A stretch of 64,000 nt of DNA from Elasticomyces elasticus (Eukaryota; Ascomycota; Dothideomycetes; Mycosphaerellales; Teratosphaeriaceae). Under the pieces are notes generated by a model. The model searched no databases. It was not told where the DNA came from and worked only from the letters and a program-made list of their open reading frames with translations. How positions within the stretch are numbered: position 1 is the first letter of the stretch; every line of letters starts with the position of its first letter. The position numbers and the translations under genes were made by a program. The DNA is taken from NCBI GenBank assembly GCA_035926095.1, contig JAVRQT010000003.1:1116001-1180000 (forward strand), in the 5' to 3' direction. Below, in pieces: positions 19,636-30,303 of this stretch.

Positions 19636-21435
19636 CTACTCTACACCCAACCCCAACAGCACCAGCAATGCCACATTCATAATCACAATAACTCCCCAAA
19701 CAATCACCGCCAGCGTAGCAGTGATCCAATGATTCCGCATCTTGACCTGTTCACCTTCCGCGCCAACACCACCAACGGTCATGTACTTGTTCCGGCAAGT
19801 AAAGTAGATCAACGGCGCGCTCACGAACGGCAAGATGATACTCAGCGCCACCTGGCTTCCCTCAAGTGCGGCACTCAAACCATCGGCACCCACAGCACCT
19901 GCGATGATGATCGAAGGCGTGATGGAGATGCTCCGAGTCATTAGACGACGGACCCAAGGCTTTACGCTCAGGCGTAGCTGGCCTTCAGAGACCATCTGTC
20001 CCGCGATCGTGCATACAATACCAGCGCTTGTCCCACTGAGTAGAAGTGCAAGTGCGAAGATCGTGCCTGCCGCTGGCGCAAGAGTGCGTGAGAGCAAAGC
20101 GTAGATGCCGAAGAGATCTGCTGTCTCGGCACCCGCGACATTGTAAAGTGATGCGCCGGCCACGATGAGGATGGCACTGTTGACGAAAAGTGCGAATGTG
20201 AAGAGGCTGACGGCTAGCTCGACGATGGAGTAGGACATGCAAGCCTTGATTGCAGAAAGAGATGGACGATACTTCTCGTCTTCCGTCGTGTCGCTGCTTT
20301 CATCCGCTGCTTCGACCTCGAGACGTGCATGTTGCTCAGGCAATTGACTGCTCTCCTGCTGATGAAGACGTTTCTTCTCGTCAATGTCGAACTCCTCCAA
20401 CCTGGCTTGTATGATGCCGCTGCCCAGATACAGTGAGTGAGGCATCACTGTCGCTCCCAAGATCCCGCAAGCCTGATACAAGCCTTTGCTTTCTACTATC
20501 GCCTTGGACGGTAGGTAGCCACGAAAGACATCACCAACTTTAGTATTCTTGATCAGGCTCAGCTGGAAGCAGAAGCACACCACGACACCCAAGACCAAGA
20601 GCATCACGCCGAACTCAAATGTTCGAAGTGCCCTCATATTCTGGCCAGAGTTCCTGTAGAAGAGGAGGATGAACAGCACATCCACGATGCTGATCGCGCA
20701 GCCTGCGACCAGAGGGATGCGACCATTGCTTAGCAGGTATAGCGCGATAGCTGTGCCGATCACTTCTGCGATGTCTGTAGCTATAATCGCCGCCTCCGCA
20801 AACACATAGAGAGTGTAATTGAGCCAAGGCGGCATATGCGCGCGACACATCTCAGCCAGGTTTAAACCGGTTACGGAACCCATCTTGATGCATAGGGATT
20901 GCAGAAAGATGGCGAACAGGTTTGACATGAGAACGATGAACAGCAGCTTGAAGCGGTACGTTGCTCCCGCGCTGACATCGGTCGCGTAGTTCCCAGGATC
21001 AATGTACGCCACGGAGATGAGAAAGCCAGGGCCAATGAACTTGACATACTTGCGCAGGACGTGACCGCACTCGTTCGCCCAGCGGTGCCAGAAAGGTAGT
21101 TTGGGAAGTCCAGGTGCGTCGTTCGAGGTGCTGTGCGTAGTGCCCATCGTCTGCTCCAGCATCATCTCCCCAGACTTCTGCGCTCGCTCGTCGGTGTCGT
21201 CTTTCCCACCAAGCGACTGCGCCCACCCTCCCTTGCCCTCCTCTGCCGTTTGCTGTTGCATTGCTATCATCTCCACTTCAGCAACATTTTGATCTCGTAA
21301 CCGATGATCTCGTTGCAAACGTGCATTCGCTATCCGGCTCAGATCGCTGCGTGTGGTCGTATCTCCATCAAGTTCATTCGGGGTCTGGTTCCACTCATCT
21401 GGGACCTCCGGGTCTGTCTTCGAGGGACAGTTCAT
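19636..21435 (-). CDS. NRAMP-family divalent metal (Mn2+) transporter
   Basis: Intronless, 599 residues. A polar ~115-residue N-terminus is followed by the NRAMP core: FIGPGFLISVAYIDPGN (D146-P-G-N, the metal-binding helix-1 break), the EAAIIATDIAEVIGTAIAL helix typical of the family, the MPHSLYLGS segment of helix 6 near residue 330, and about eleven predicted membrane helices in all. Family members (yeast Smf1/2/3) couple proton entry to Mn2+/Fe2+ uptake at the plasma membrane or vacuole/endosome. Which paralog this is cannot be said. A charged, Glu/His/Gln-rich loop (about residues 345-390) follows helix 6. It overlaps no neighbour and has its own promoter at 21436-21940. Confidence 0.94.
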   Translation of the reverse strand: MNCPSKTDPEVPDEWNQTPNELDGDTTTRSDLSRIANARLQRDHRLRDQNVAEVEMIAMQQQTAEEGKGGWAQSLGGKDDTDERAQKSGEMMLEQTMGTTHSTSNDAPGLPKLPFWHRWANECGHVLRKYVKFIGPGFLISVAYIDPGNYATDVSAGATYRFKLLFIVLMSNLFAIFLQSLCIKMGSVTGLNLAEMCRAHMPPWLNYTLYVFAEAAIIATDIAEVIGTAIALYLLSNGRIPLVAGCAISIVDVLFILLFYRNSGQNMRALRTFEFGVMLLVLGVVVCFCFQLSLIKNTKVGDVFRGYLPSKAIVESKGLYQACGILGATVMPHSLYLGSGIIQARLEEFDIDEKKRLHQQESSQLPEQHARLEVEAADESSDTTEDEKYRPSLSAIKACMSYSIVELAVSLFTFALFVNSAILIVAGASLYNVAGAETADLFGIYALLSRTLAPAAGTIFALALLLSGTSAGIVCTIAGQMVSEGQLRLSVKPWVRRLMTRSISITPSIIIAGAVGADGLSAALEGSQVALSIILPFVSAPLIYFTCRNKYMTVGGVGAEGEQVKMRNHWITATLAVIVWGVIVIMNVALLVLLGLGVE

Positions 21436-21940
21436 GGTCGTCGTGGTATGCGGGGCTCAGTCTGGAAAATGAGCCTCATCAGGGTCGGACGTCCTTAGGT
21501 GTTAGTAGGTCAGCCTAGCGAGTGTCGTCTCGGGTCGTTCTCGTTTCAATATGCCGCGGCAGGGAGGTATGGTGCGGAGAGGGAGACTGGATTAATGGAA
21601 TGACGCGCCTACCTTCATGGACTGCGAAAAGTGTCAAGCCCCCGGCTTCGCCCGCTAAGTCTGGATCTGAGTAAGAGCGATGCGCGGCAGAGGATGTCCA
21701 ACAAGACGCTGCCCGGCGGAGACATTGGTGATCAGCTAAATCGTCAGCTTGCTGTCGCCGAGTAGGGTCTGTGTCAGTGTGGTAGGTAGAAGGGGTGCAG
21801 AGGGGTGAACGAATGGCGTTCATGGTAAAAGAAGCCCTCGCGTCCAAGCTTTTGCCAAGGCTATCTTTTGTCAAACGCGACGCGCTTTCCATCATGAAAC
21901 TTTTCCATCAACACATCTGTATGTGTTATTAAAACACGTC
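21436..21940. other. Divergent promoter region
   Basis: 505 bp between the NRAMP gene and the RGG-tailed hypothetical; no additional gene or clear element seen. Confidence 0.5.
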
Positions 21941-23675
21941 ATGATGGAGTGGGAGAGCACAATGGGGCTGTATCAGTACAAGCAGCCAGCTCAGCAAGAG
22001 GAGGGCGAGATCGAGGATGACGTCGAGGACTTTTACGGAGAGAACAACAACAACGGCGACACGATGGCAGGGGCAACAGAAGAGGCCGACGGCGTGGGTA
22101 CACCACGTAGGTCTGCTCGATTGGATCAGCTGACCTCAAATGTCTGGACAGGATGCGGGCGATCTGCTAAGCAGTCTTCTTCCGAAAGAGCCAGAAACCC
22201 CGGCACAGGTGCAGGCGCATCAAAAAGCGCCAACACCTCCCACCAAGCCGGAACCAACAGTGGCCGCCGAGACAGCTGCCGCGCGCAAAGCTGAGAATCA
22301 GCGCCAGGCGGATCTGCTACGTGCGAAGTTACTGGCCAAGAGGCAGAACACACCGATGAAGAATGGCACACCGCAACCAGGAATACCCGCGAAAGCACCA
22401 GTAATGTCGCAGATTGCCCCGCAACAGCCTGTACAGAAACCCGCGAAAGCACCAGTGGTGCCTCAGATGGCGCCGCAACAGCCTGTACAGACACCTACGA
22501 AAGCACCCGTCGTACCGCAGATGGCGCCGCAACAGCCTGCGCAGACGCCCACTCAACCGAAAGCTGCGCCAGAGTCTGCGAACGATGTGTTCGGTTCCGC
22601 CAACGGCAGTCACGTCGTATCATCTGGGCCACCAGCTTTCAAATCGCAGCTCTCGGATCTCAGTTTGGACGACCTCATCGCCGACGCCCAGCGTACCGTA
22701 AAGGCGAACAAGGCCGCCGAGCAATCCGCCGCTCAAGATAATGGTCACGCTGCACAGCCTATACCCACCTCCGTCAACAACGTGAAGCCCGTCAATGCTC
22801 GACCTACGCCACCACCTGCCAACGTGAAGCCTGTTGCAGCTCCCAAACCCGTCGAGACGCCTAAGGCGCCGGCGAGGAGTCTCATGCGTTCATCTGTTCA
22901 AGTGCAAGAAGCACTCGTTCCAGCTGAGAAAGCCCAGCACCCTCAACATTTGACTGACGTCTATTATGCTGACCTCGCAGCTTGGCTCGAATTCACCGGA
23001 TATCATGATGTCGAGTACCGCAATTCCAAGCTGCAAAAGCACAAGGAGCGCAAGGCACTTGAAGCTGAAGCGGCGAAGATCCAGGAACAGCTCGACAGAC
23101 TGAGGCGTGAGGAGGAAGCCGAAATGCAAGCGTTGCGATCATCCGTCGCCCACGCTACTCCCGCTTCGAAGCAAGCAGCTCCCGCACTGCCTTCGACTAT
23201 GCCAACAGGAGATGCAGCGATTATGGCTGAAGTGGCCAACGGAGTGTTGAATGGTATCAAGCGTCCGCACTCACCCACACCCACGGAGAGGAATAACAAG
23301 CGCCGTGATGAGCCATCCACAAACGGGTTCCGCATCCGCGGTGCGAATGACTCGCCGACCGATGCCAGCGCCATCGAGCGCCGCATAAGCTACCCGGATG
23401 CTCGTCGCAGGTCGCTCGATGCGACGAAGAGTAGGGATCCGTCGCTGGAACGCAGGCAAGCGTACTACAACCGTGATGGCGAGAGAGCTGCTCCACGCGC
23501 CTATGATGCGTATGAGCCTGGTCGCGCAGGTGCAAGGGACTCTTACGGCGGTCGTGGAGGTGGAGCTGCAGGCTACCAGGGCCGTGGCGGAGGGTATGGA
23601 AGGGAGTACAGCAACCCGACGTACAGAGGCAATGCCGCGCAGACTGCCACGGGTCCGAGACGTAGTGGTCGGTGA
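21941..23675 (+). CDS. Conserved hypothetical protein with RGG-type C-terminus
   Basis: Model: exon 1 21941-22093, 58-bp intron 22094-22151 (GTGGGT donor, CTGACC branch), exon 2 22152-23675; 558 residues. N-terminus acidic (EEGEIEDDVEDFYGE) followed by DAGDLLSSLLPKEP. A Pro/Gln/Ala-rich low-complexity zone contains three 18-residue repeats. The most conserved-looking part is YYADLAAWLEFTGYHDVEYR followed by a charged coiled coil (KHKERKALEAEAAKIQEQLDRL). The tail is Arg/Gly/Tyr-rich with RGGG repeats, suggesting RNA binding. I do not recognise a named family. An alternative start inside the intron (ATG 22140) gives the same frame without the acidic N-terminus. Confidence 0.75.
22392..22553 (+). 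repeat. Three 54-bp in-frame tandem repeats
   Basis: Encodes three copies of an 18-residue unit of the form KAPV-x-x-Q-x-APQQP-x-Q-x-P-x within the low-complexity zone of the surrounding gene. The copies differ at a few positions, so copy number may vary between strains. Confidence 0.8.
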
Positions 23676-25697
23676 TATTGAGATGTGAGAAGGAAGGATT
23701 GTTCTTGTGGAATAGCGCAGCGGAGTGAAGAACACCGGGCCGATTGGCTTGGCAGAAGCGCTTTTGACGCGATTATGGTTGTAAGAGTACATAGCATGAA
23801 GAAGCATTGTATCAACAGGACACCTCGAACGCCTTCTCTTCATCATTGCGTGGACAGCAGAAATAGATGCTTCTTGTTGCACGGCGGCTGTCTCAGCGGT
23901 GGTCTGGAGCCGGCGGCTGTTCGTGCATACTTACAAGCGCCTGTAGCAGAGTTGAAAACTTGAGGGCTAAACCGTCTACTTTCGATGTCGTGACCGGATC
24001 GCAATCGAGAAGTCGCATGCTGTTGAACAGGTTTGGTGAACGTGATGTTCGAATTCGCATGACGAATCTGATTGGTCGCGAGACATCCTTCTCGAATTTC
24101 GAAAGCTCTGCCGATCCGCTTCCACTTTCCTGCAACACAGCCACACCTTCGCAAGCGTTATGACTCTGGTTCGATAGCAGGCCACGGTCACCTCCGAGCG
24201 AACTTGCTGGCCTGCATGATCTTGCTGGCTTAAGACCAGGATATGCACTGCGACGTGGCGAGCTCATCATGCCGGGCGCTCGCGTGCCCGAAAGGCTGGC
24301 AGCATGCCGCAGACCGATTAGTCGCCACCTCTGAACACAGCCATGGGCACTGGAACAGGTGCCAATATGCGCACATGGGCTCTGATGGTATTGCATGTGG
24401 CGAGGGTAGGCAACAAGGTAACGAGACATTTCTCATATTATAATCATCAGCAACTCCCCTTCTGGCCGCGTACTCAACGCCCCGAACAGCTCTCCCACAA
24501 GCAGCCACGAGTCCACATCCTTTGGGCTTTCTTTGACGCCTTAGTGAAGCCTACCGGTAGTACAAGGCGCGACTAGGCACAGGACAGCTCATTCTTGACC
24601 CCACCTCAGGTTCCGAACTCCTGGCTCCAGCATCCTTTGTCCGCAAGCCAGGGCACGCATCGAGAGCTCGCAGGCAAGGCGGGCTTGCTGGAGAGTCTCG
24701 CGAAACACACACGGACGGCCCGGTGCAGCAGTACACGCTCTGCGCTACGAAGCCTATTATTCCAACGCTTCAATACGGCCCAGCGCGTAGCGACGCATCG
24801 TTGGCCACGCAAAGATTGACCAGCGGGTCAACGCGTCTGGATCTAATACACGCAAACATCTGAAACACCTCTCAGATTCGCTGTAGTCGACTGAAACCCT
24901 GCAGGGCGCCTGGCTAGCGTTGCAGCATCTACTTTGGCGGGGCATATCGCAGGAGCCAATCAGTGCTCTACATTCCTACCCAGTCCAGAGAACGTAAAAC
25001 GGCTCCTTGGACCAAGTGCCTTGCGGCAGGGAAGGTGCGAGGCGATAAGTACTTGCCTTCAGCCCAGGCACACAACTCACACTCGATCATAACGTCGACC
25101 TGCACTGTCTGGACAGCAATTAATACGATACACTCACTAAAACGACATTACGACCCCGGTCCATCGATCTGCAGCAGTCCGTCTCAGTCAAAAAGCCTCT
25201 TGTGCCCCACTGTACCACTACTCCTTTCGCGAGACCGCCTCTTCGGTCGTTTACGATACATCTGTCGCACTTGTCCGCTGGCCGGAAAGTCACCAAAAGT
25301 TAATCCTTTCGCTCTTCGATCACTGTCAGAGACACTTCGACCGCTCACGAGCACCACAACGTCACTTCACGGATTCCGAAATATCGACATTTCGCGACAT
25401 CTAGATCAGATCTACTAATACCGGTCATTCGAGCATTGCCAGGCAGCAGTGCTATTGTCCGTTAATCCTGCTATTGTTACGGTCGACTTTTCTATCACGA
25501 CCGAGAAACCTATTGTTGGTCTATTCACCTCTCCGGCCATCTCGAAGTCCACTGCTATTGTCACTACGACAATACAACACCTCACGAGAAACACTTAAGA
25601 ACACTACTCGCCTTTGCTTACGAGCATCCATCAACTCGAAGAACATCATCGAAACTATCATCGAAACTATCATCGACATCCATCAACGATATCAACC
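23676..25697. other. 2-kb intergenic region / long upstream region of the cyclin gene
   Basis: No recognisable gene. The last ~350 bp before the cyclin ATG are CAT/CAC/ACC-rich and include a short direct repeat (catcgaaactat twice near 25648-25672), like a long leader. A 178-codon ATG-started frame on the minus strand (24429-23893) has no recognisable protein features. Confidence 0.5.
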
Positions 25698-26849
25698 ATG
25701 GCTTACTACATCCCGACCGCAGCCCAGAATGCTGCAGCCCTGGAGCACTTCGTCTACATGCGCGTCACACCGGAGATGATCTCATATCTTGCGCACAAGG
25801 CCTCGCAGGTAATCCGCTGCGAAGGACAGCTCGACAAGAGCCTACCACCATCACCTCCTTTGACGCCACCACAACAAGCAGCTGGCTACTTCGAGCCGCA
25901 GCTACCATCCTTGGAAGTCTTCATCAGCACACTTGTCGAGCGATCGCATGTCCAGGTACCAACTCTGATGACATCTCTTGTCTACCTTGGCCGATTGCAG
26001 CAACGGCTTCCTCCTGTTGCGAAAGGCATGAAGTGCACATCACACCGCATATTCCTGGCCGCACTCATCCTGGCAGCGAAGAACTTGAATGACTCATCAC
26101 CCAAGAACAAGCACTGGGCTCGATACACTGCCGTTGAAGGCTATACCTCGTTCGGCTTCTCTCTGATCGAAGTGAATCTCATGGAGAAGCAGCTTCTTGG
26201 CCTACTTGACTGGGATCTCAATGTCAGCCAACAGGATTTGTACTACCACTTTGAGCCCTTCCTTGCGCCGATTCGGGACTGGCAAGCTCGCGAAGCACAA
26301 AAGCAGCAGCTTCGCGAGGAAATGGCCGCGCTTGAGCAGCAAAGGCAGATGGAGATTGCTGTTCAACAACAACGACGAGCAGCCATGGACGCAGCTCGAT
26401 ACTACGAATCGCCGCAATCATACGTCGACCAGTACACTCAGCGTCCAGCATACTACGCCGCATCTTCCAACGGCTCATCAAGGGCACCATCTCGGACACC
26501 TTCGCTCTCGCCACCCACCCGCAGCCGATCATCAGCATCACAATCATCAGCCGACTCTTACGGATCATCCGACTCGCCAGCCAGCGTCGCCTCCTCATAC
26601 ATCGACACGGTCTGCGAGGAGCTGCCGGTTCAGATCCAGCAATACGACAGTCACCAAGTACCCACCATGGTCCACATTCCTGCCAAGCAGTACCAGCCGA
26701 CTGTCGCTCCTCTTCCGCTTGGTCTCCCGCACGGTCTGCCACTTGATCAGACATGCGGGCAGCAACTGAAGAAGCAGAAATCCGGCAACATCTTCAGCCG
26801 CTTCTTGCCAACTATGAGCAGGGCTCAGTTGAATGCGTCGGCGCATTGA
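25698..26849 (+). CDS. Pcl-type (PHO85-class) cyclin
   Basis: Intronless, 383 residues from the ATG in the context CAACCATGG. The cyclin box spans about residues 60-180: SLEVFISTLVERSHVQVPTL, SLVYLGRLQQRLPP, SHRIFLAALILAAKNLNDSS, WARY … LIEVNLMEKQLLGLLDWDL. This pattern is the cyclin_N form of yeast Pcl1/Pcl2/Pcl9 and Aspergillus PclA, which activate Pho85-like CDKs in G1 and morphogenesis. The C-terminal half is Gln- then Ser/Pro-rich and likely disordered. Its unusually long upstream region suggests complex transcriptional control, as is known for G1 cyclin genes. Confidence 0.9.
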   Translation: MAYYIPTAAQNAAALEHFVYMRVTPEMISYLAHKASQVIRCEGQLDKSLPPSPPLTPPQQAAGYFEPQLPSLEVFISTLVERSHVQVPTLMTSLVYLGRLQQRLPPVAKGMKCTSHRIFLAALILAAKNLNDSSPKNKHWARYTAVEGYTSFGFSLIEVNLMEKQLLGLLDWDLNVSQQDLYYHFEPFLAPIRDWQAREAQKQQLREEMAALEQQRQMEIAVQQQRRAAMDAARYYESPQSYVDQYTQRPAYYAASSNGSSRAPSRTPSLSPPTRSRSSASQSSADSYGSSDSPASVASSYIDTVCEELPVQIQQYDSHQVPTMVHIPAKQYQPTVAPLPLGLPHGLPLDQTCGQQLKKQKSGNIFSRFLPTMSRAQLNASAH

Positions 26850-27277
26850 ACGTCGTCGACACTCACCACTTCATATCGATACTAATACATGGCTGGGGTG
26901 GCATCTTGGGAACGCCATAGATACGGCGATGACTTGATGACTTGACGGCATGCTTGGCTGGCTTGAGCATGTCTGTGAAGGTGGAGCGCAGCATTATACC
27001 ACGGCATTGCGGCGGCGCTTGGGTACTGCATTGGGCGGCTGTCAACAATGGCAGGCGGGCAGTGAAGTGGTGAAAAGTAGATCTAGCGAAGTCAATGAAG
27101 CACTTCCTCGATCACATCATGTTGCCTTTCTCACTACCCCTCTCATCTTGCCTCCTACAGTTTTGCCTTTTACTCGTTGATGTGTTGATCTTCCCGTTGT
27201 GACTCTGCAATTGAGATCGACAAAATCGCCCCCACCCCGAAATAAACCGCTCCTCCAACCTCATCGCTGCCACGACC
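26850..27277. other. Intergenic
   Basis: 3' flank of the cyclin gene and promoter of NCS6; nothing else recognised. Confidence 0.5.
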
Positions 27278-28678
27278 ATGGCACCTCACCTATGCCAGCT
27301 ATGCAACACGTCGCGCGCGCAGATCCTTCGTCCGAAGAACCATGCGCGGATCTGTGCGCCATGCTTCATCGACATTTTCGAGCGCGAGATTGCAGAAACC
27401 ATCACTTCCACCAACCTCTTCCAGCCTGGTGAACGAATAGCTATTGGCGCATCGGGAGGCAAAGACAGCACAGTTCTTGCCTCCGTACTCAAGACTCTGA
27501 ACGACCGCCATGCATGGGGCCTTGATCTCGTGCTGCTCTCGATCGACGAAGGGATCACAGGCTACCGAGACCACAGTCTCGACGCGGTGAAGCGGAATAG
27601 TGTGGAGTATGATTTACCACTGAAGATCGTGAGCTATGAAGAGTTGTATGGGTGGTCGATGGACCAGGTTGTCGCGCAGATAGGCAAGAAAGGGAACTGC
27701 ACATACTGTGGCGTGTTCCGGCGACAGGCACTGGATCGTGGAGCGGCGATGCTGGGCGTAGGACATGTAGTGACGGGTCACAATGCAGATGATGTCGCGG
27801 AGACAGTACTCATGAACCTGCTGCGAGGTGATCTGCCGCGATTAGGGAGGGCGACGAGCATCCTGACGAGCACACCTTCAGCTACTATGTCGAAGAAAGA
27901 CAGTGAAGCAGAGGGCGGTGAGGTGACTATCACGAATGTGAAGCGCAGCAAGCCTCTTATGTATGCTTATGAGAAAGAGATTGTCATGTATGCGCACTAC
28001 AAGAAACTGGACTACTTCAGCACGGAATGCATCTACAGTCCCGAAGCCTTTCGCGGATCAGCAAGAACATTGATCAAGAACCTAGAGCGCATACGACCGG
28101 AGAGCATTCTGGATGTGGTACGCTCTGGCATCGATATGGCTAAGCTTGTTCCCAACGCCGAGGGTTGTCCCAAGGGTGCTGCTGAGGCAGTCGTCCGTCA
28201 TGAAGTCGAGGATGAAGCCGAAGGCGGCTGTGGTGGTAGCAACGCCAAAGAAGTAGCCTCGGAGATGGCGCAGATGGAGCAGAAGCTGCGGCAGGATGAG
28301 CAGGCAGAGGAAGCCGTCACCGAGACGGAGATCAAGCTGCCATCGAAGGTGCTGGATGGGCGACGGTATGACAGAGACGTGAAATCTGACTTGCCATCCG
28401 TGGCTGCTCTGACGGCACACTTTCAAGGGCAAACCCATGAGAGACACGCCCAAACTGACGGCCAACAGCTGCCTTCGGACATCAGAACTGTGCCAATTCG
28501 CACAAAGCAGGAGAAGAAGTCCAGCCGCAAACCTACGCGTGATGCTCCACCCCCGAAGCAGAGGCTAGGGCAGTGTGAGCGGTGCGGCTATCTGTCTTCA
28601 CAGGCGGTATGCAAAGCGTGCATGCTTCTAGAAGGCTTGAACAAGGCACGTCCAAGGACGGGCATAGAAGTCGGCTGA
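27278..28678 (+). CDS. NCS6: Cytoplasmic tRNA 2-thiolation protein 1
   Basis: Intronless, 466 residues. N-terminal zinc motif CQLCNTSRAQ…CAPCF, then the ATP-pyrophosphatase P-loop ASGGKDST (about residues 59-66), YCGVFRRQAL and GHNADDVAETVLMNLLRGD, the TtcA/Ncs6 signature. A C-terminal zinc ribbon reads CERCGYLSSQAVCKACMLLEGLN. With Ncs2/Ctu2 and the Urm1 sulfur carrier it thiolates U34 of tRNA-Lys, -Glu and -Gln in the cytosol. A charged, poorly conserved insert (about residues 290-420) separates the catalytic core from the last zinc ribbon, making it longer than the 359-residue yeast protein. Confidence 0.96.
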   Translation: MAPHLCQLCNTSRAQILRPKNHARICAPCFIDIFEREIAETITSTNLFQPGERIAIGASGGKDSTVLASVLKTLNDRHAWGLDLVLLSIDEGITGYRDHSLDAVKRNSVEYDLPLKIVSYEELYGWSMDQVVAQIGKKGNCTYCGVFRRQALDRGAAMLGVGHVVTGHNADDVAETVLMNLLRGDLPRLGRATSILTSTPSATMSKKDSEAEGGEVTITNVKRSKPLMYAYEKEIVMYAHYKKLDYFSTECIYSPEAFRGSARTLIKNLERIRPESILDVVRSGIDMAKLVPNAEGCPKGAAEAVVRHEVEDEAEGGCGGSNAKEVASEMAQMEQKLRQDEQAEEAVTETEIKLPSKVLDGRRYDRDVKSDLPSVAALTAHFQGQTHERHAQTDGQQLPSDIRTVPIRTKQEKKSSRKPTRDAPPPKQRLGQCERCGYLSSQAVCKACMLLEGLNKARPRTGIEVG

Positions 28679-28791
28679 ATTTGTTACCCAGCGATCAATT
28701 GCTGTCGTGTACAGACTACGACTTCAGTCCTTGAGTGTGACCTGGAGTACAGCTAAGATGGCCAGTTATCTGACATTGCAGGTCTTGAGGC

Positions 28792-29788
28792 TCAGCCCCT
28801 CAGTCTTGGGAACAACTCTAGCGCGTTGGTCCGGTTGATCTGCTCCGCTAACTTGGAGTTCGCGAACTTGTACTTGTCCAGCCTTGTGGTGTGGAACGTG
28901 ATGATGGAATCATTTGCGTAAGGAGCATCACTTCCATACAACAGGTGGCCTGGCTTAGCGAACGTCTCCATCACCTTGAGCACATTCTCCGACCCAGCCA
29001 CGGCGACATCGTAGTAAAAGTTGCGCGCGTCGTCCCAGAAGGCCTCGAGCTCTTCTTCGGTCTTGGTCAGGATGCTTGCCGGCCTGCTCAGCAAGAATGG
29101 CAGAGTACCACCAGCGTGCGATAGGATGATCTTGCAGTTGGGATTATTGCGCACGGTCTTGTTGTGGAGCATATCTAGCGCTGCAGTCGTCGTCTCCATG
29201 GGATATCGTATGATCGGCTGCGGCAGCTTGCTTACTTGCGCTGTGTCGACAGGATGAGTCGGGTGTACCAAGATGACGGCGTGCCGTCGATTCAGCTCAG
29301 CCCAGATCGGCTTGAAGGCGGCATCGCCAAGGTACTGGTGTCCTTCTCCGTATCGCGTGAAGAGCATAATGCCATCCGCCTTCAACACGTCGTACGCATA
29401 CGCGATCTCGGCGAGGGCGAGATCAGTGTCATGGAGATGTGGCAAGGCAGCAAGAAAGCCGTACTTCGATGGATTGTCATCACGAAGCTTGGCAGCGATC
29501 TCGTTGACCTTTCGTGCAAGATCTGCGGACTCCTTAGGGTCCTTCAAGATGCAGGCGCCAGGTGCGGTGATCGATATGATGGAGGTCGAGATGCCATATC
29601 GCTCATTGGTTTCGTCGTCGAACTCTGGCGACCACTCTGGGATGAACCAGCCTGATGGGTCGCCGCCGGACTTGATGATAGCTATCTCACATCAGCTATA
29701 TGTCGGAGCCACTATTGGGAGTTGTCTAACCCTCCTTATACACATCAGGGACGTAGTGGCGATGCACGTCGATCCTGTTGGGTGCCAT
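28792..29788 (-). CDS. ACMSD-like metal-dependent amidohydrolase/decarboxylase
   Basis: Two exons, 29788-29731 and 29681-28792, 49-bp intron; 315 residues. Amidohydrolase_2 features: metal ligands H9-x-H11 in IDVHRHYVPD at the N-terminus (reached only by splicing), PTHP in the middle, ILSHAGGTLPFL, and LLYGSDAPYAND with the catalytic Asp. Relatives include 2-amino-3-carboxymuconate-semialdehyde decarboxylase and gamma-resorcylate/dihydroxybenzoate decarboxylases; which substrate applies is unknown. It reads away from, and lies 515 bp from, the lactonase gene on the same strand, within a probable catabolic cluster. Confidence 0.9.
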
Positions 29789-30303
29789 AATGGGAATGCT
29801 GTCGCGATGAAGGGTCAGAGAGATGTACGACCTTCAGCAAGTCACTCGAGAAGGGACCTTATATCATGTATGCCCCGTGCATGCGGATGCCGACCCCATG
29901 GGCAGCTCGGCAACGTTGCCAGGGCTCCACTACTGCATAGCTACGAGAGCTTTCCGGTTGGCGGAGGGCATGCATCCTCCCCGCCGGATGCTTCCCTGGT
30001 GTTACATGATCACTGAGCTTCCCCAAGGCTGCATTGAGGAGTGGTCTGGTGCTGGCCGCCCGTAGTCTCTTCGGCACTACCCTACGTCAAGTTGAAAGCG
30101 TCGGATCCGTAGCCGCACCCACTCGCAGCTCGAGTAGTGCCTGCTGCAAACTCACAGAGTGGATAACGCTCCTATACCAAGCTGAGGGTGGTTTGGGGTA
30201 TCAACCCTACAATGCTTAGCAACAGTGATCATGGGTTCAAGAGACATTTGGTCACAGAAGCGAGAATATGCATTGCACTACCAGCTCGAATCTGTTGTAC
30301 TCC
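29789..30303. other. Promoter region of the amidohydrolase gene
   Basis: 515 bp between two same-strand genes. Contains an inverted repeat GCATCC-N8-GGATGC (29972-29991) and an everted CCG-N6-CGG pair (29875-29886) that could bind a Zn2Cys6 regulator. No gene. Confidence 0.4.

Noticed and set aside
23893..24429. 178-codon ATG-started frame on the minus strand
   Set aside because: No recognisable motif, random-looking Ser/Arg/Cys/His composition and no splice or promoter context. Kept as intergenic.
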